Source: Kitasatospora acidiphila (GTDB taxonomy: Bacteria; Actinomycetota; Actinomycetes; Streptomycetales; Streptomycetaceae). Taken from it: a stretch of DNA of 64,000 nt. The stretch lies in assembly GCF_006636205.1 (NCBI RefSeq), contig NZ_VIGB01000003.1:6202501-6266500 (forward strand). Direction: 5' to 3'. A program made the position numbers and the translations under genes. Positions 54,790 through 63,833 of the stretch are shown piece by piece. How positions within the stretch are numbered: position 1 is the stretch's first letter; every line of letters begins with the position of its first letter. The notes below the pieces were generated by a model that was not told the origin of the DNA, did not search any database, and saw nothing but the letters and a program-made list of their open reading frames with translations.

Positions 54790-55884
54790 TCAGCCGAGCT
54801 TCTTCTCCATGGCGCGCAGCTTGCGCTCCAGCGAGTCGAACGGCGAGTCCAGCTTGGGCAGCGACAGCGTGTCGTCGTCCGGGGTCAGGTCGATGGCCTC
54901 CCGGCTCTCCCAACCGCCGTCCCGGCTGCTCCGGCCCTCGCCGCGCAGGCCGCCGGAGAGCGCCGCCGGCTCCAGCGCCGACGGGCCGACCTTGGCCATC
55001 GGGTCAGCGGCCTCCGCTAGCGCAGGCTCCGTAGCGGGCTGGGCGTCGCCGCTGCCGCGGGTCAGCGCGGGCACCTGGCGGCCACCGCGACCCCGGGGCA
55101 GGCCGGTGCCGGTCCGGGCGATCGCCTTCAGCTCGGCCCGCTCCCGGCGGTCGGCGCTGCGGGCCGCCGCACGGGCCTCCAGCTTGGCGGTCCGCTCCTC
55201 GCGGACCTCCTCCACCGCCTCGTCCAGGCTGCGCACGTTCTCCAGCAGCATCAGCGACCAGGCCGCGTAGGTCTCGCGCGGCGCCCGCAGCCAGCGGACG
55301 ATCCGGATCTGCGGCAGCGGGCGCGGAATCAGGCCCTGCTCGCGCAGCGCGGCCCGGCGGGTCTGCTTCAGCGCCCGGTCGAAGAGCACCGCCGCCGAGA
55401 TCGACATGCCGGCGAAGAACTGCGGGGCACCGTTGTGGTCGCCGCCGCGCGGGGCGTGCACCCAGTTGAACCAGGCCGAGGCGATCGCGAAGAGCCACAC
55501 CAGCATGCGGGAGCCGAGCGCCGCGTCACCGTGGCTGGCCTCCCGCACCGCGAGCACCGAGCAGAACATGGCCGCACCGTCCAGGCCGAACGGCACCAGG
55601 TACTGCCAGCCGTTGCTCAGGCCCAGGTTCTGCGTACCGAAACCGACCAGGCCGTGGAACGAGAGCGCGGCGGCCACGCCGGCACAGACGAACAGCAGCA
55701 CGTAGGAGGAGATCCCGTAGACCATCTCCTTGCGGCGGCGGCGCTCCTCGCTGCGCTCCCACGAGTCCGTGTTCTCCTCGGACTTGGCGGCCTTGAAGCG
55801 CAGGGTGGCCACCAGGATTGCAGTGAAGATCAGGGCCGCGCCGCCGACGACGGCCCAGACGACCTGTATGGAGGAGAGTGACAT
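54790..55884 (-). CDS. DUF2637 membrane protein
   Basis: A 364-residue protein with about five membrane segments: near residue 15 (VVGGAALIFTAILVATL), ISSYVLLFVCAGVAAALSF, WQYLVPFGLDGAAMFCSVLA, MLVWLFAIASAWFNWV, and a short one before FDRALKQ. A charged coiled-coil cytoplasmic tail follows (VEEVREERTAKLEARAAAR onward). DUF2637 proteins occur near transfer genes of actinobacterial elements but also, as here, in ter regions. Its role is unknown. It is divergent from the TerA-like gene. Confidence 0.82.
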   Translation of the reverse strand: MSLSSIQVVWAVVGGAALIFTAILVATLRFKAAKSEENTDSWERSEERRRRKEMVYGISSYVLLFVCAGVAAALSFHGLVGFGTQNLGLSNGWQYLVPFGLDGAAMFCSVLAVREASHGDAALGSRMLVWLFAIASAWFNWVHAPRGGDHNGAPQFFAGMSISAAVLFDRALKQTRRAALREQGLIPRPLPQIRIVRWLRAPRETYAAWSLMLLENVRSLDEAVEEVREERTAKLEARAAARSADRRERAELKAIARTGTGLPRGRGGRQVPALTRGSGDAQPATEPALAEAADPMAKVGPSALEPAALSGGLRGEGRSSRDGGWESREAIDLTPDDDTLSLPKLDSPFDSLERKLRAMEKKLG

Positions 55885-56060
55885 GCGGGTGTGAGCCTCT
55901 GCTTTCCGCGGTCGGGCGGGGAGGTTGGAGAGGTGCCCGCGGGTGACGGGGGACACCTGTGCGCCATGACGATATCGCGTCCGAGAAGGCGGCATGGTAC
56001 GGGAGTACGAGTTGGACCGCCATCACCGTGACGGGTGGTATGCAAACCGAGTGACGGGGT

Positions 56061-56072
56061 GTCGGATCCGAC
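56061..56072. promoter_or_regulatory. Palindrome upstream of the TerA-like gene
   Basis: GTCGGATCCGAC is a perfect 12-base palindrome in the divergent gap between the DUF2637 and TerA-like genes. A regulator site is possible; none is encoded nearby. Confidence 0.3.
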
Positions 56073-56173
56073 GATGGCTCAGTCCCACTGCTGGGTAGGG
56101 AACCCGGTGCACAATGGTGCGTCAGACGATCGTCGCGGCAGGTGACGACGGGTCCGAGGGCTGGGGGTCGGCT

Positions 56174-56902
56174 GTGGGTGCGGTCTGGGAGTTCCTGCGC
56201 GGTGAACGGCATCTGTCCGACGTGCAGCTGAACCAGGGCGGCAAGATCACCCTGACCAAGTCCAGCCCCGCGCACGCGATAACGGGCGAGGGCGCGATGA
56301 CCGGCAACCTCTACGTGAACCTGCACTGGACGGCACGCGAGGTCGACGGCGGGCAGGGGCAGCTGCGCCGCAAGCTGCTCCAGCCGCGCCAACTGCTGCG
56401 CAACGAGACCGAGGTCGGCCAGCCGGTCGGGCCGCAGAACGTCGACCTGGACCTCGCCTGCATGTATGAACTCGCCAACGGCGCCCGGGGCGTGGTGCAG
56501 CCGCTCGGCCAGTTCTTCGGCGACCTCAACCAGCCGCCGTACATCAAGCTGAGCGGCGACGACCAGTACGGTGCGCCGTCCGGCGAGACGATGTTCATCA
56601 ACCTGGAGAAGAAGGACGAGTTCAAGCGGCTGCTGATCTTCGTCTACATCTACGACGGGACGCCGGCCTTCGCCCACACCCATGCCGTGATCCAGATCAT
56701 CCCGCCGACCGGGCCGCGCCTGGAGGTCAACCTCGACCGCCGGGAGGCGGCCGCCCGGTCCTGTGCGGTGCTGCTGATCGAGAACCAGGGCGGCGTGCTG
56801 ATGGCCCGCCGGGAGCTGCGGTACGTGCACGGCTTCCAGTCGGACCTGGACCGCCTGTACGGCTTCGGCATGCAGTGGCAGCGCGGCTACAAGGACAGCT
56901 GA
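56174..56902 (+). CDS. TerA-like tellurium-resistance domain protein
   Basis: A 242-residue protein of the TerD/TerA superfamily: LNQGGKITLTKSSPAHAITG at the start of the domain, NVDLDLACMYELANG, FFGDLNQPPYIKLSGDD and FVYIYDGTPAFAHTHAVIQI. It differs clearly from the TerD pair. GTG 56174 opens VGAVWEFLRGERHLSD; an ATG at 56114 would add 20 residues. Presumed part of the membrane-associated Ter complex. Confidence 0.85.
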   Translation: MGAVWEFLRGERHLSDVQLNQGGKITLTKSSPAHAITGEGAMTGNLYVNLHWTAREVDGGQGQLRRKLLQPRQLLRNETEVGQPVGPQNVDLDLACMYELANGARGVVQPLGQFFGDLNQPPYIKLSGDDQYGAPSGETMFINLEKKDEFKRLLIFVYIYDGTPAFAHTHAVIQIIPPTGPRLEVNLDRREAAARSCAVLLIENQGGVLMARRELRYVHGFQSDLDRLYGFGMQWQRGYKDS

Positions 56903-56948
56903 GCCTGCGGCCGGGCCCGGCCGGCCCGGTCGCCGTGCGCCGGGCCGG

Positions 56949-58004
56949 TCAGCGCGGCTGGAACTGCGGGCCCTGCGGCGGGAGCGCGAAGTTGGGGTCC
57001 ACCACCGGCGCGGGCTGCGGCGGCACCCCGGGCACTCCGGGCACCCCCGGCGCCTGCTGCGGCGCGGGCGGGTAGCCGTAACCGGGGTGCGGGGGCTGGG
57101 TCTGCGGCGGCTGCATGGTCTGAGGGTAGCCGTAGCCGGGCTGCTGCTGCGGATAGCCGTAGCCGGACTGGGTCGGCTGCTGCGGCGGCTGGCTCGGCGG
57201 GTAGCCGTACCCGGCGGCCACCGGGGCGGGAGCGGGCGCCGCGGCGGGTGGCGTCGGCACGGTGGGCGGGGCCGCCGGGGGCGGCGGCAGGGTCGGGCCG
57301 GTGGTGGGCTGGGCGGCCTGCGGGTGAGCAGCCTGCGGTTGACCGGCGGGCGCGGGGGCGGTGGTGACGCCGTGCGGCGCGGTGACCGGCGGGGCGCCGG
57401 GCGGTGGCGGCACGGCCGGGGTGCCGGGCTCGGCGGCCTGCTCCGCGGCCGCACCCGGCACGGGAGCCTCCTCGTCCACCGTGATGCCGAAGTCGGTGGC
57501 CAGGCCGCTCAGGCCGGACGCGTAGCCCTGGCCGACCGCGCGGAACTTCCAGCCGCCGTCCCGCCGGTAGAGCTCGCCGCAGACCAGCGCGGTGACCGCC
57601 TCGATGCCGCGCACCTGGAACTCGGCCAGCGGGTCGCCGCCGGCGTCGTAGAGCAGCATCCGCAGCCCGCTGACCTCGTGGAAGGTGCCCGGCTCCACCG
57701 AGCCCGCGACCACCACCCGGTCGACCCAGGCCGGGAGCTTGGCCAGGTCGACCTCGATGGTGTCGGCGATCTCCGCGGCGCCCGCCACCCGCTGCTTGGG
57801 CAGGTGGCGGACCACCCCGGAGGGGTGGCGCGGCTGGTTGTAGAAGACGAAGTCGGCGTCCGACTGGACCTTGCCGCCCGCGCCGAGCAGCAGAGCCGAA
57901 GCGTCCACGTCCGGCGCGTCCGGCACCGCGCTCCAGCGCAGCACGGCCCGGACCGCGGCTGCGGCCAGCGAGATATTGGCACCCTTCGCCATCACGTGCG
58001 TCAT
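56949..58004 (-). CDS. TerD-domain protein with a long Pro/Tyr-rich tail
   Basis: A 351-residue protein. Residues 1-160 form a TerD domain (MAKGANISLAAAAVRAVLRW, DVDASALLLGAGGKVQSDADFVFYNQP, GQGYASGLSGLATDFGITVDEE). Residues 160-351 are low complexity: Pro/Ala runs, then YGYPP-type repeats (GYGYPPSQPPQQ, YGYPQQQPGYGYP) and PGVPGVPGVPP. Such tails may be disordered and drive assembly or bind cell-wall partners. The acidic Ca2+ loops look weaker than in the two TerD proteins. It is convergent with the TerA-like gene. Confidence 0.88.
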   Translation of the reverse strand: MTHVMAKGANISLAAAAVRAVLRWSAVPDAPDVDASALLLGAGGKVQSDADFVFYNQPRHPSGVVRHLPKQRVAGAAEIADTIEVDLAKLPAWVDRVVVAGSVEPGTFHEVSGLRMLLYDAGGDPLAEFQVRGIEAVTALVCGELYRRDGGWKFRAVGQGYASGLSGLATDFGITVDEEAPVPGAAAEQAAEPGTPAVPPPPGAPPVTAPHGVTTAPAPAGQPQAAHPQAAQPTTGPTLPPPPAAPPTVPTPPAAAPAPAPVAAGYGYPPSQPPQQPTQSGYGYPQQQPGYGYPQTMQPPQTQPPHPGYGYPPAPQQAPGVPGVPGVPPQPAPVVDPNFALPPQGPQFQPR

Positions 58005-58376
58005 ACCGGCCATCCTGCCTGCCCACCCGACCGCCGGACAACGCGGGTGCACGGGCGTGTCCGGGCCGCGGGGCACGGCGGTACGTGTCCGGAGAGCCGC
58101 CGAGTGGCCGAAAAACTTGCCTGATATCGCAACTGATTAAACGTTTATCGCGCGTCGAAAAGTTCAGCGAATTCCGGGTCCGTGCGCGCCGGAACCGCCT
58201 CTGACGGGTCGTACGATAGGCCGCTACCGACAGGGTGGGCTGCGGCAACGGGCGTTGCCCGCGCGGCATCGCGGGGGATTTTCGGCGCATTGCCGGGGGT
58301 GGTTCCCGGGTCTTGCCCTGCCGCTGCTTTCCGATGCCCTGCCGGCCATGTGCCGGCCCCGTCACGGGAGATTGTT
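58005..58376. promoter_or_regulatory. Divergent promoter region of the TerD-tail gene and the CitE-like gene
   Basis: A 372-base gap with no supported gene. A stretch around 58108-58170 is unusually AT-rich for this genome (runs such as AAAAACTTG and GATTAAACG), the likely place for promoters on both strands. Confidence 0.45.
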
Positions 58377-59465
58377 TTGCGCCATTTCGGCCAGCTGGGC
58401 GCGGAGGTCCGCCGGCGGCTCTTCCATCTCGAGCCGCAGTCGTTCGATCGGCGAAGCGACGCCCCCGTGCTGGCCGCCGCCCTGGGCGCCACCCTCTACT
58501 GCCCCGCCACCCGGCCCGCGCTCGCCGCCGACGTCCGCCGCCAGGCGGCCCGCGGCGCCGTCTCCATGGTGCTCTGCCTGGAGGACGCGATAGCCGACTC
58601 CCAGGTCCGCGCGGCCGAGGCCAACCTGCTGACCCAACTGGCCCGGCTTGCCGCCGGCCCCGAGGACGACCTGCCGCTGCTCTTCGTCCGGGTCCGCACC
58701 GCCGAGCAGATCGGCGACCTGACCCGGCGGCTCGGGGCCGCCGCCCGGCTGCTCAGCGGCTATGTGCTGCCCAAGTTCACCGAGGCCACCGGCCCGGGCT
58801 ACCTGGAGCGGCTGGCCGAGGCCGAAGCCGCCCTGGGGCAGCGGCTGTTCGGGATGCCCGTGCTGGAATCGCCGGAACTGGCCCACCTCGAGCGACGCAG
58901 ATCCGAACTGCTGGGCGTGGCCGAGGTGCTGGCCAAGCACCGGGAGCGAGTGCTGGCCGTCCGGCTGGGCGTCACCGACCTGTGCGCCGCCTACGGACTG
59001 CGCCGCTCACCCGAACTGACCGCCTACGAGCTGCCGTTGGTCGCCAGCGCGATCGGCGACGTGGTCAACGTCCTCGGCCGGACCGACGGCACCGGCTTCA
59101 CCCTGACCGGGCCGGTCTGGGAGTACTTCCCGCTGCCCGGCGGCGGCCCCGAGCTGGACGGCCTGCGGCGCGAGCTCGAACTCGACCTGGCCAACGGGCT
59201 GCTGGGCAAGACCTGCGTGCACCCCAGCCAGCTGCCGGTGGTGCACGCCCGCACGGTGGTCAGCCACGAGGAGTACCGCGACGCCTCGGACATCCTGCGC
59301 CGTGAGGCCGGCGGGGTCTCGGCCTCCGACTACCGCAACAAGATGAACGAGGCCGGGCCGCACCGGCGGTGGGCCGAGCGGGTGCTGAGGCGGGCGGCGG
59401 CCTTCGGGGTGGCCCGGGCCGGGGTCGGGTTCGCGGAGCTGCTGTCGGCGGTGCGGGGTGGGTGA
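58377..59465 (+). CDS. HpcH/HpaI aldolase / citrate lyase beta-like protein of the ter cluster
   Basis: A 362-residue CitE-like TIM-barrel: LYCPATRPALAADVRRQ, VLCLEDAIADSQV (metal-binding acidic site), FVRVRTAEQ, GYVLPKFTEA, GMPVLESPEL and KTCVHPSQLPVV. I chose the TTG start at 58377 because GGGAG lies six bases upstream and the barrel begins shortly after. Published comparative genomics of ter systems links this family with TRSP and StiP proteins to make a predicted nucleoside-like metabolite. The stop overlaps the next gene start by eight bases. Confidence 0.9.
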   Translation: MRHFGQLGAEVRRRLFHLEPQSFDRRSDAPVLAAALGATLYCPATRPALAADVRRQAARGAVSMVLCLEDAIADSQVRAAEANLLTQLARLAAGPEDDLPLLFVRVRTAEQIGDLTRRLGAAARLLSGYVLPKFTEATGPGYLERLAEAEAALGQRLFGMPVLESPELAHLERRRSELLGVAEVLAKHRERVLAVRLGVTDLCAAYGLRRSPELTAYELPLVASAIGDVVNVLGRTDGTGFTLTGPVWEYFPLPGGGPELDGLRRELELDLANGLLGKTCVHPSQLPVVHARTVVSHEEYRDASDILRREAGGVSASDYRNKMNEAGPHRRWAERVLRRAAAFGVARAGVGFAELLSAVRGG

Positions 59466-59565
59466 GGTGGTGGCCGGCGGGCAGGTGGGTGAGGTGGTGG
59501 CCGGCGGGCTGGTGGGTGAGGTGGTGGCCGGCGGGCCGGAGGGCGAGGTGGTGGCCGGCCGGCCG
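59458..59565 (+). repeat. 27-bp tandem repeat, four copies, at the start of the phosphoribosyltransferase gene
   Basis: Units begin at 59458, 59485, 59512 and 59539. The first two differ only in the penultimate base (CAG or CTG at the end). The third ends CCG, and the fourth is diverged at the front. Each of the first three opens with GTGGGTGAGGTGGTGGCC, an in-frame GTG start that encodes VGEVVAGG. The array spans the stop of the aldolase gene, so copy number changes would alter the N-terminus but not the frame. Confidence 0.85.
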
Positions 59566-60839
59566 GAGGGCGAGGCCTGGGGCGGTTCCTGGGTGGCCGA
59601 GCAGGTCGGCATCGAGCTGTCCGACTCGCCCGGCCTGCGGGACCTGGTGGGGATGGCGATCCGGCGCGGCAACCCGGCGCGCGCCCAGCTGCTGGTCTCC
59701 CGGGTGCTGGGCAAGCACGTTCCGCAGCACCCCTCGGTGGTGCTCGGCGCCGGGCGGCGGCTGGGCGCCGAGGTGCGGGCCGTGCTCGGGGCGGAGCCGG
59801 CCGTGGTGCTGAGCTACGCGGAGACCGCCACCGCGCTCGGGCAGTGCGTGGCCGACGAGTTGGGAGCTGTCCACCTGCACTCCACCCGGCGCGCGGTGCC
59901 CGCCTACACCTCGGTGGCCGACTTCGAGGAGGAGCACTCGCACGCCACCTCGCACCTGCTGCTGCCACGTGATCCCGAACTGCTGGCGGCCGACGGCGCG
60001 TTGGTTCTCGTCGACGACGAACTTTCGACCGGCCGTACGGTGTTGAACACCATCGCCGCGCTGCATCGCCGGTGGCCGCGCCGGCGGTACGTACTGGCCG
60101 CGCTGGTCGATCTGCGCACCGTGCGGGACCGGGCGCGCCTCGCGGAGTTCGCCGCCGGGCTCGGGGCCTCGGTGACCGCGGTCGCCCTGGCTCGCGGCGA
60201 GATCCGGCTGCCGGCCGACGTGGTGGTGCGGGCGGCTGCAGTGGTGGCACGGGCCGGAGCGGAGGCACGGGCGGCTGCAGTGGTGCGGGGCGCCCCGGTG
60301 GTGCGGGCGAGGGTGCGACCGGCGCGCCGGCTGCTGAGCGCGCCGACCTGGTGCGCCTGGAGCTCGACTGGCCACTCGGGGTGCCGGAGGGTGCGCGGCA
60401 CGGCTGCACGCCCGACGAGGTGCGCCGGCTCACCGCGGCGCTGCCCGCGCTGGCGGACACCCTGGCCGGCCGGCTGCGCGGCGACGAACGGCGGATCCTG
60501 GTGCTCGGCAGCGAGGAGCTGATGTACGCGCCGCTGCGGCTGGCCGAGGCGCTGGCCGGGGCCCTGCCCCAAGCGGAGGTCCGGTTCTCCAGCACCACCC
60601 GCTCACCGGTGCACGCGGTGGACGCCGACGGCTACCCGATCCGCACCGTGGTGGATTTCCCGGCACCCGAGGGCGAGGGCGAGCGGTACGCCTACAACGT
60701 GGCACCCGGCCGGCGCCGGGCCAGCCGGTTCGACGCCGTGGTCCTGGTGGTCGACGCGACCGCCGACACCCCCGCACTGCACGCACCGGACGGCCTGCCG
60801 GCCCGGCTGCGCGCGACCACCGACCGGGTGGTGCTGGCC
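59458..60839 (+). CDS. Phosphoribosyltransferase-TRSP protein of the ter cluster, with an apparent frame break
   Basis: The first part (from 59458) reads GIELSDSPGLRDLVGMAIRR, SYAETATALGQCV and LVLVDDELSTGRTVLNT, the PRPP-binding loop of PRTase_2. The TRSP domain follows in a different frame: VLGSEELMYAPLRLAEAL, FSSTTRSPVHAVD (the motif that names the domain) and RYAYNVAPGRRR. In relatives both domains are one chain. The break lies in the linker between about 60285 and 60345, near GGGG and CCCC runs. The true start is uncertain because of the 27-bp repeats; any of three GTG codons could serve. A 39-bp in-frame repeat occurs in the linker (60229 and 60268). Confidence 0.82.
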
Positions 60840-61970
60840 GTGCTGCCCACGGTCGGGGCGCTGCCGCGCCCCCTCGGCGGCCCCGACTTCTCCTCCTACT
60901 CGGCGAGCGAGGTGCGCTGGCTGCTGACCGACCTCTCCGGCGCCGCCCTGGAGACGCCGACCGCCGAGCGCGAGGCCGCGACGCAGTCCGGGCGGGCGCA
61001 CTACGCCCAGTCGCTGCCAGTGGAGTACCAGCCCGGCCCCCGCTACCAGGAGCTGTTCCGGCAGGCGCTGGCCGCCTCGGCCCGCCGGCTCGCGGTGGCC
61101 GTCGGCGTGGTCGCCGAGACCCTGCTCCGGGAGCGCGGCAGCAGCCTGGTGCTGGCCTCGCTGGCCCGGGCCGGCACGCCGGTGGGCCTGCTGGTGCGGC
61201 GCTGGCTGGCCCTGACGCACGGTCTGACGGTGCCGCACTACGCGGTGTCGATCCTGCGCGGTCGGGGCGTCGACCGGGTGGCACTGCGCTACCTCGCCCA
61301 CCACCACGAGCCGCGGCAGGTGGCCTTCGTGGACGGCTGGACCGGCAAGGGCGCGATCACCCGGGAGCTCACGGCCGCGCTGGCCGGCACCCCGTTCGAC
61401 CCCGCGCTGGCCGTACTGGCCGACCCCGGCCGGTGCGTGCGCACCTACGGCACCCGGGAGGACTTCCTGATCCCGTCGGCCTGCCTCAACTCGACGGTCT
61501 CCGGGCTGGTTTCACGCACCGTGCTCCGCGCCGACCTGATCGGCCCCGGGGACTTCCACGGCGCCAAGCACTACCGGGAGTTGGCCCCGCACGACGTCTC
61601 CGCACGGTTCGTCGACGCGGTCTGCGAATGGTTTCCGACGGTCCGTCAAGAAGCCCTGGCCGCAGCGGACTTGCTGGCTCGGGCGGGCGACGGCCGGGAG
61701 CCGGACTGGGCCGGTTGGGCGGCCGTCGAGCGGATCAGCGAGCGGTACGGGCTGGCCGACGTCAACCTGGTCAAGCCCGGCGTGGGGGAGACCACCCGGG
61801 TGCTGCTGCGCCGGGTGCCCTGGCGGGTGCTGGTGCGGGCCGGCGCGGGCGCCGAGCTGGAGCACCTGCGGCTGCTGGCCGAGGAGCGGGACGTTCCGGT
61901 GGAGGAGGTGGCCGAGCTGCCGTACTCGTGCGTCGGGTTGATCCGGCCGCTGGCGAACGGCGGGAGGTGA
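60840..61970 (+). CDS. StiP family protein (PRTase-like) of the ter cluster
   Basis: A protein of about 376 residues: FSSYSASEVRWLLTDLSG, ESLPVEYQPGPRYQELF-like text, LASLARAGTPVGLLVRRW, PHYAVSILRGRGVD, and VAFVDGWTGKGAITREL, a PRPP-loop-like motif. The family was first annotated as a cysteine protease, but its sequence suggests a phosphoribosyltransferase fold. No stop separates it from the TRSP domain, so it may be read as a fusion; GTG 60840 (VLPTVGALPRPLGGPDF) is a plausible own start. It ends the aldolase-PRTase-StiP operon. Confidence 0.85.
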   Translation: MLPTVGALPRPLGGPDFSSYSASEVRWLLTDLSGAALETPTAEREAATQSGRAHYAQSLPVEYQPGPRYQELFRQALAASARRLAVAVGVVAETLLRERGSSLVLASLARAGTPVGLLVRRWLALTHGLTVPHYAVSILRGRGVDRVALRYLAHHHEPRQVAFVDGWTGKGAITRELTAALAGTPFDPALAVLADPGRCVRTYGTREDFLIPSACLNSTVSGLVSRTVLRADLIGPGDFHGAKHYRELAPHDVSARFVDAVCEWFPTVRQEALAAADLLARAGDGREPDWAGWAAVERISERYGLADVNLVKPGVGETTRVLLRRVPWRVLVRAGAGAELEHLRLLAEERDVPVEEVAELPYSCVGLIRPLANGGR

Positions 61971-62006
61971 CCGCAGGGGGCCTCCCGCCGCGCCGGGTGC
62001 GCGGGC

Positions 62007-62222
62007 TCAGCCGCAGCAGCCGCCACCGCAGCAGCCGCCGCCACCGCCCGAGGACTGCGGCGCGCCCGTGCCGCCCGGAGAGGTGATGGCGACCGTGGAG
62101 AGCAGCTTGGTGGTGTCCGGGTGGCCCTGCGGGCAGACCGCCGGAGCGTTGGCCTGCGCCATCGGGCGGCGCAGTTCGAAGGTGGCACCACAGGTGCGGC
62201 AGCGGAAGTCATAACGTGGCAT
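62007..62222 (-). CDS. FmdB-type zinc-ribbon protein
   Basis: A 71-residue protein: MPRYDFRCRTCGATFELRRP with the first CxxC, a later single Cys (AVCPQGH) with His, and a Gly/Cys tail GGGGGCCGGGCCG. FmdB-like ribbons are small regulators or chaperones of unknown role. It is convergent with StiP across a 36-base gap. Confidence 0.88.
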   Translation of the reverse strand: MPRYDFRCRTCGATFELRRPMAQANAPAVCPQGHPDTTKLLSTVAITSPGGTGAPQSSGGGGGCCGGGCCG

Positions 62223-62277
62223 GACCGCAGCGTACCCGCGGGGGCACCCCGCCGCCGGGTGCTGCGGCAGCACCCGG

Positions 62278-63539
62278 CTAGTGGGCGTCCGCGCGGATCA
62301 GCGCGACCACCTCGGCGGCCGCCTGCCGGGCGCCGTCCAGCTCGGTGAGGAACAGCCAGTAGTCGGGGTGCCGCCCGGCCGCCGACAGCGCGGCCACCGC
62401 GCGGTCCACCCGCAGCACCGCGGCGTCCAACGGCCCGGCGTGGCGCGGGTCCGGGGTGCTGCGGCCGGCCATCGCCAGGCGCTGGGCGTCCCGCAGCGCG
62501 AACCGGGCCCGCTCCACCTCGGCCGTCGGCTCGCTCGCCACCGCGGTCAGCCGGCGCAGCCGGTCCGCGACCGCCTGCGCCGAGCCGTCGGCGGTGTCCA
62601 GCAGCGCGCGAACCGTGCCGAGCGCGGCCGTCGCCTCCGCCAGCGCTGCTCGTCACGGGCCCGGGCGGCTTCGGCGAGCCGGGCCTCGGCGGCCCGCACG
62701 GCCTCGTCCAGTTGCTGCGGCACCCGCTGCAGGTCCTGCCAGCAGGCCGAGGCGAACCCCCGGCGCAGCTCGCTGAGGGTCGGCTCGACCACCGCCGATC
62801 TGGTGCGCAGCGCGTCGATCCGGGTGCGCAGGCTGGCCAGCCGGCGGTCGATCCCGGCGGCCTGCTCGGGCAACTGCTCGGCCTCGGCCCGGATCTGAGC
62901 CGCCTGCCGCCGGACCTCCGCGGCGCGCCGCAGGGTGTCCTTGATGCCGTGCCGGGTGACGCCCTCGTTGAGCTTGGTCAGCTCCGGCGCCAGCGCGGCC
63001 AACCGGGCCGCCGACTCGGTGGCGGTCAACCCGGCGGCCCGCACGGCGTCCAGCGCGGTGGTGGCGCCCAGCAGTTCCCGCTTGGCCTGCTCCACCGCCG
63101 GGGCGACCCGGGCCAGCTGGTCCTCGGCGTGCTGCACCAGCGGCTGCAGCCGGGCGAGGTAGGCGGTCAGTTCGGCCTGCGTGGCGGTCAACTGCTGCTG
63201 GGCGTGCCCCAGGCGCTGCCGGGCCTCGGCGACGGCCCCCGGCGGCAGCTCGGCGGCCTCCAGGTCGGCCGTGTCCAGCGCGGCGAAGTAGCCCAGCGTG
63301 ACCTGGTTGATCCGCTCGGTCAGACCCCGGTAGTCGGCCAGCGCCTGCCGCACCATCGCCGAGTCCTCGGCCGCCCGCACCGTCTCCACCGCGAGCTCCG
63401 CCTCCCGCTGGGCGGCCTCCAGGTCGTAGAAGGCCAGCTGCGCCGCATCCCGCGCGGCCACCGCCTCGTCCCGCTGGGTGTCGTTGCCGCGCCGCCACCA
63501 GGAGCCGCGCCCACCGCCACTGCCGAACGACCCGCTCAC
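62278..63539 (-). CDS. Coiled-coil protein with an apparent frame break, unrecognised
   Basis: From GTG 63539 the chain reads VSGSFGSGGGRGSWWRRGND and then almost pure heptad-rich helix (AARDAAQLAFYDLEAAQREAE onward) with no signal or membrane segment. The frame is lost near 62643: GAGCAGCGCTGG should carry one more base, after which EATAALGTVRALLDTADG continues to ARQAAAEVVALIRADAH and a stop at 62278. Corrected length is about 420 residues. Function unknown; position next to the ter genes suggests a structural partner. Confidence 0.72.
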
Positions 63540-63694
63540 CCAGCACCCCCTGCTCAACCCGCCGACCGGACCCCTCATTCTCCCCGATCGCCCCGCCCAC
63601 CCTTCGTACCGCCATATCCAGCAGGACGCCAGGCCGCGGATTAGGTACTCTTACCTCTCGCCGCACGGCCCCTCAGGGTGCCGCCCGGCGGCAG

Positions 63695-63769
63695 GGGTGC
63701 GTAGCTCAGTGGTAGAGCGCTGCTCTTACAAAGCAGATGTCGGCGGTTCGAAACCGTCCGCGCCCACCA
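63695..63769 (+). tRNA. tRNA-Val (anticodon TAC)
   Basis: A complete 75-base cloverleaf. Acceptor GGGTGCG pairs with CGCGCCC (one T-G). The D arm is GCTCAGTGGTAGAGC, the anticodon loop CTTACAA has stem GCTGC-T/A-GCAG type pairing, the T arm is CGGCGGTTCGAAACCGTCCG, and the CCA end is encoded. A hairpin terminator follows. Confidence 0.96.
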
Positions 63770-63773
63770 GAGG

Positions 63774-63805
63774 GAAGCCCCGGACCGGTCGCGGTCCGGG
63801 GCTTC
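63774..63805 (+). terminator. Terminator after tRNA-Val
   Basis: A perfect 14-bp hairpin: GAAGCCCCGGACCG, loop GTCG, CGGTCCGGGGCTTC. Confidence 0.85.
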
Positions 63806-63833
63806 GCCGTTGGCGGGCTGCTGCGGTCGTGGG

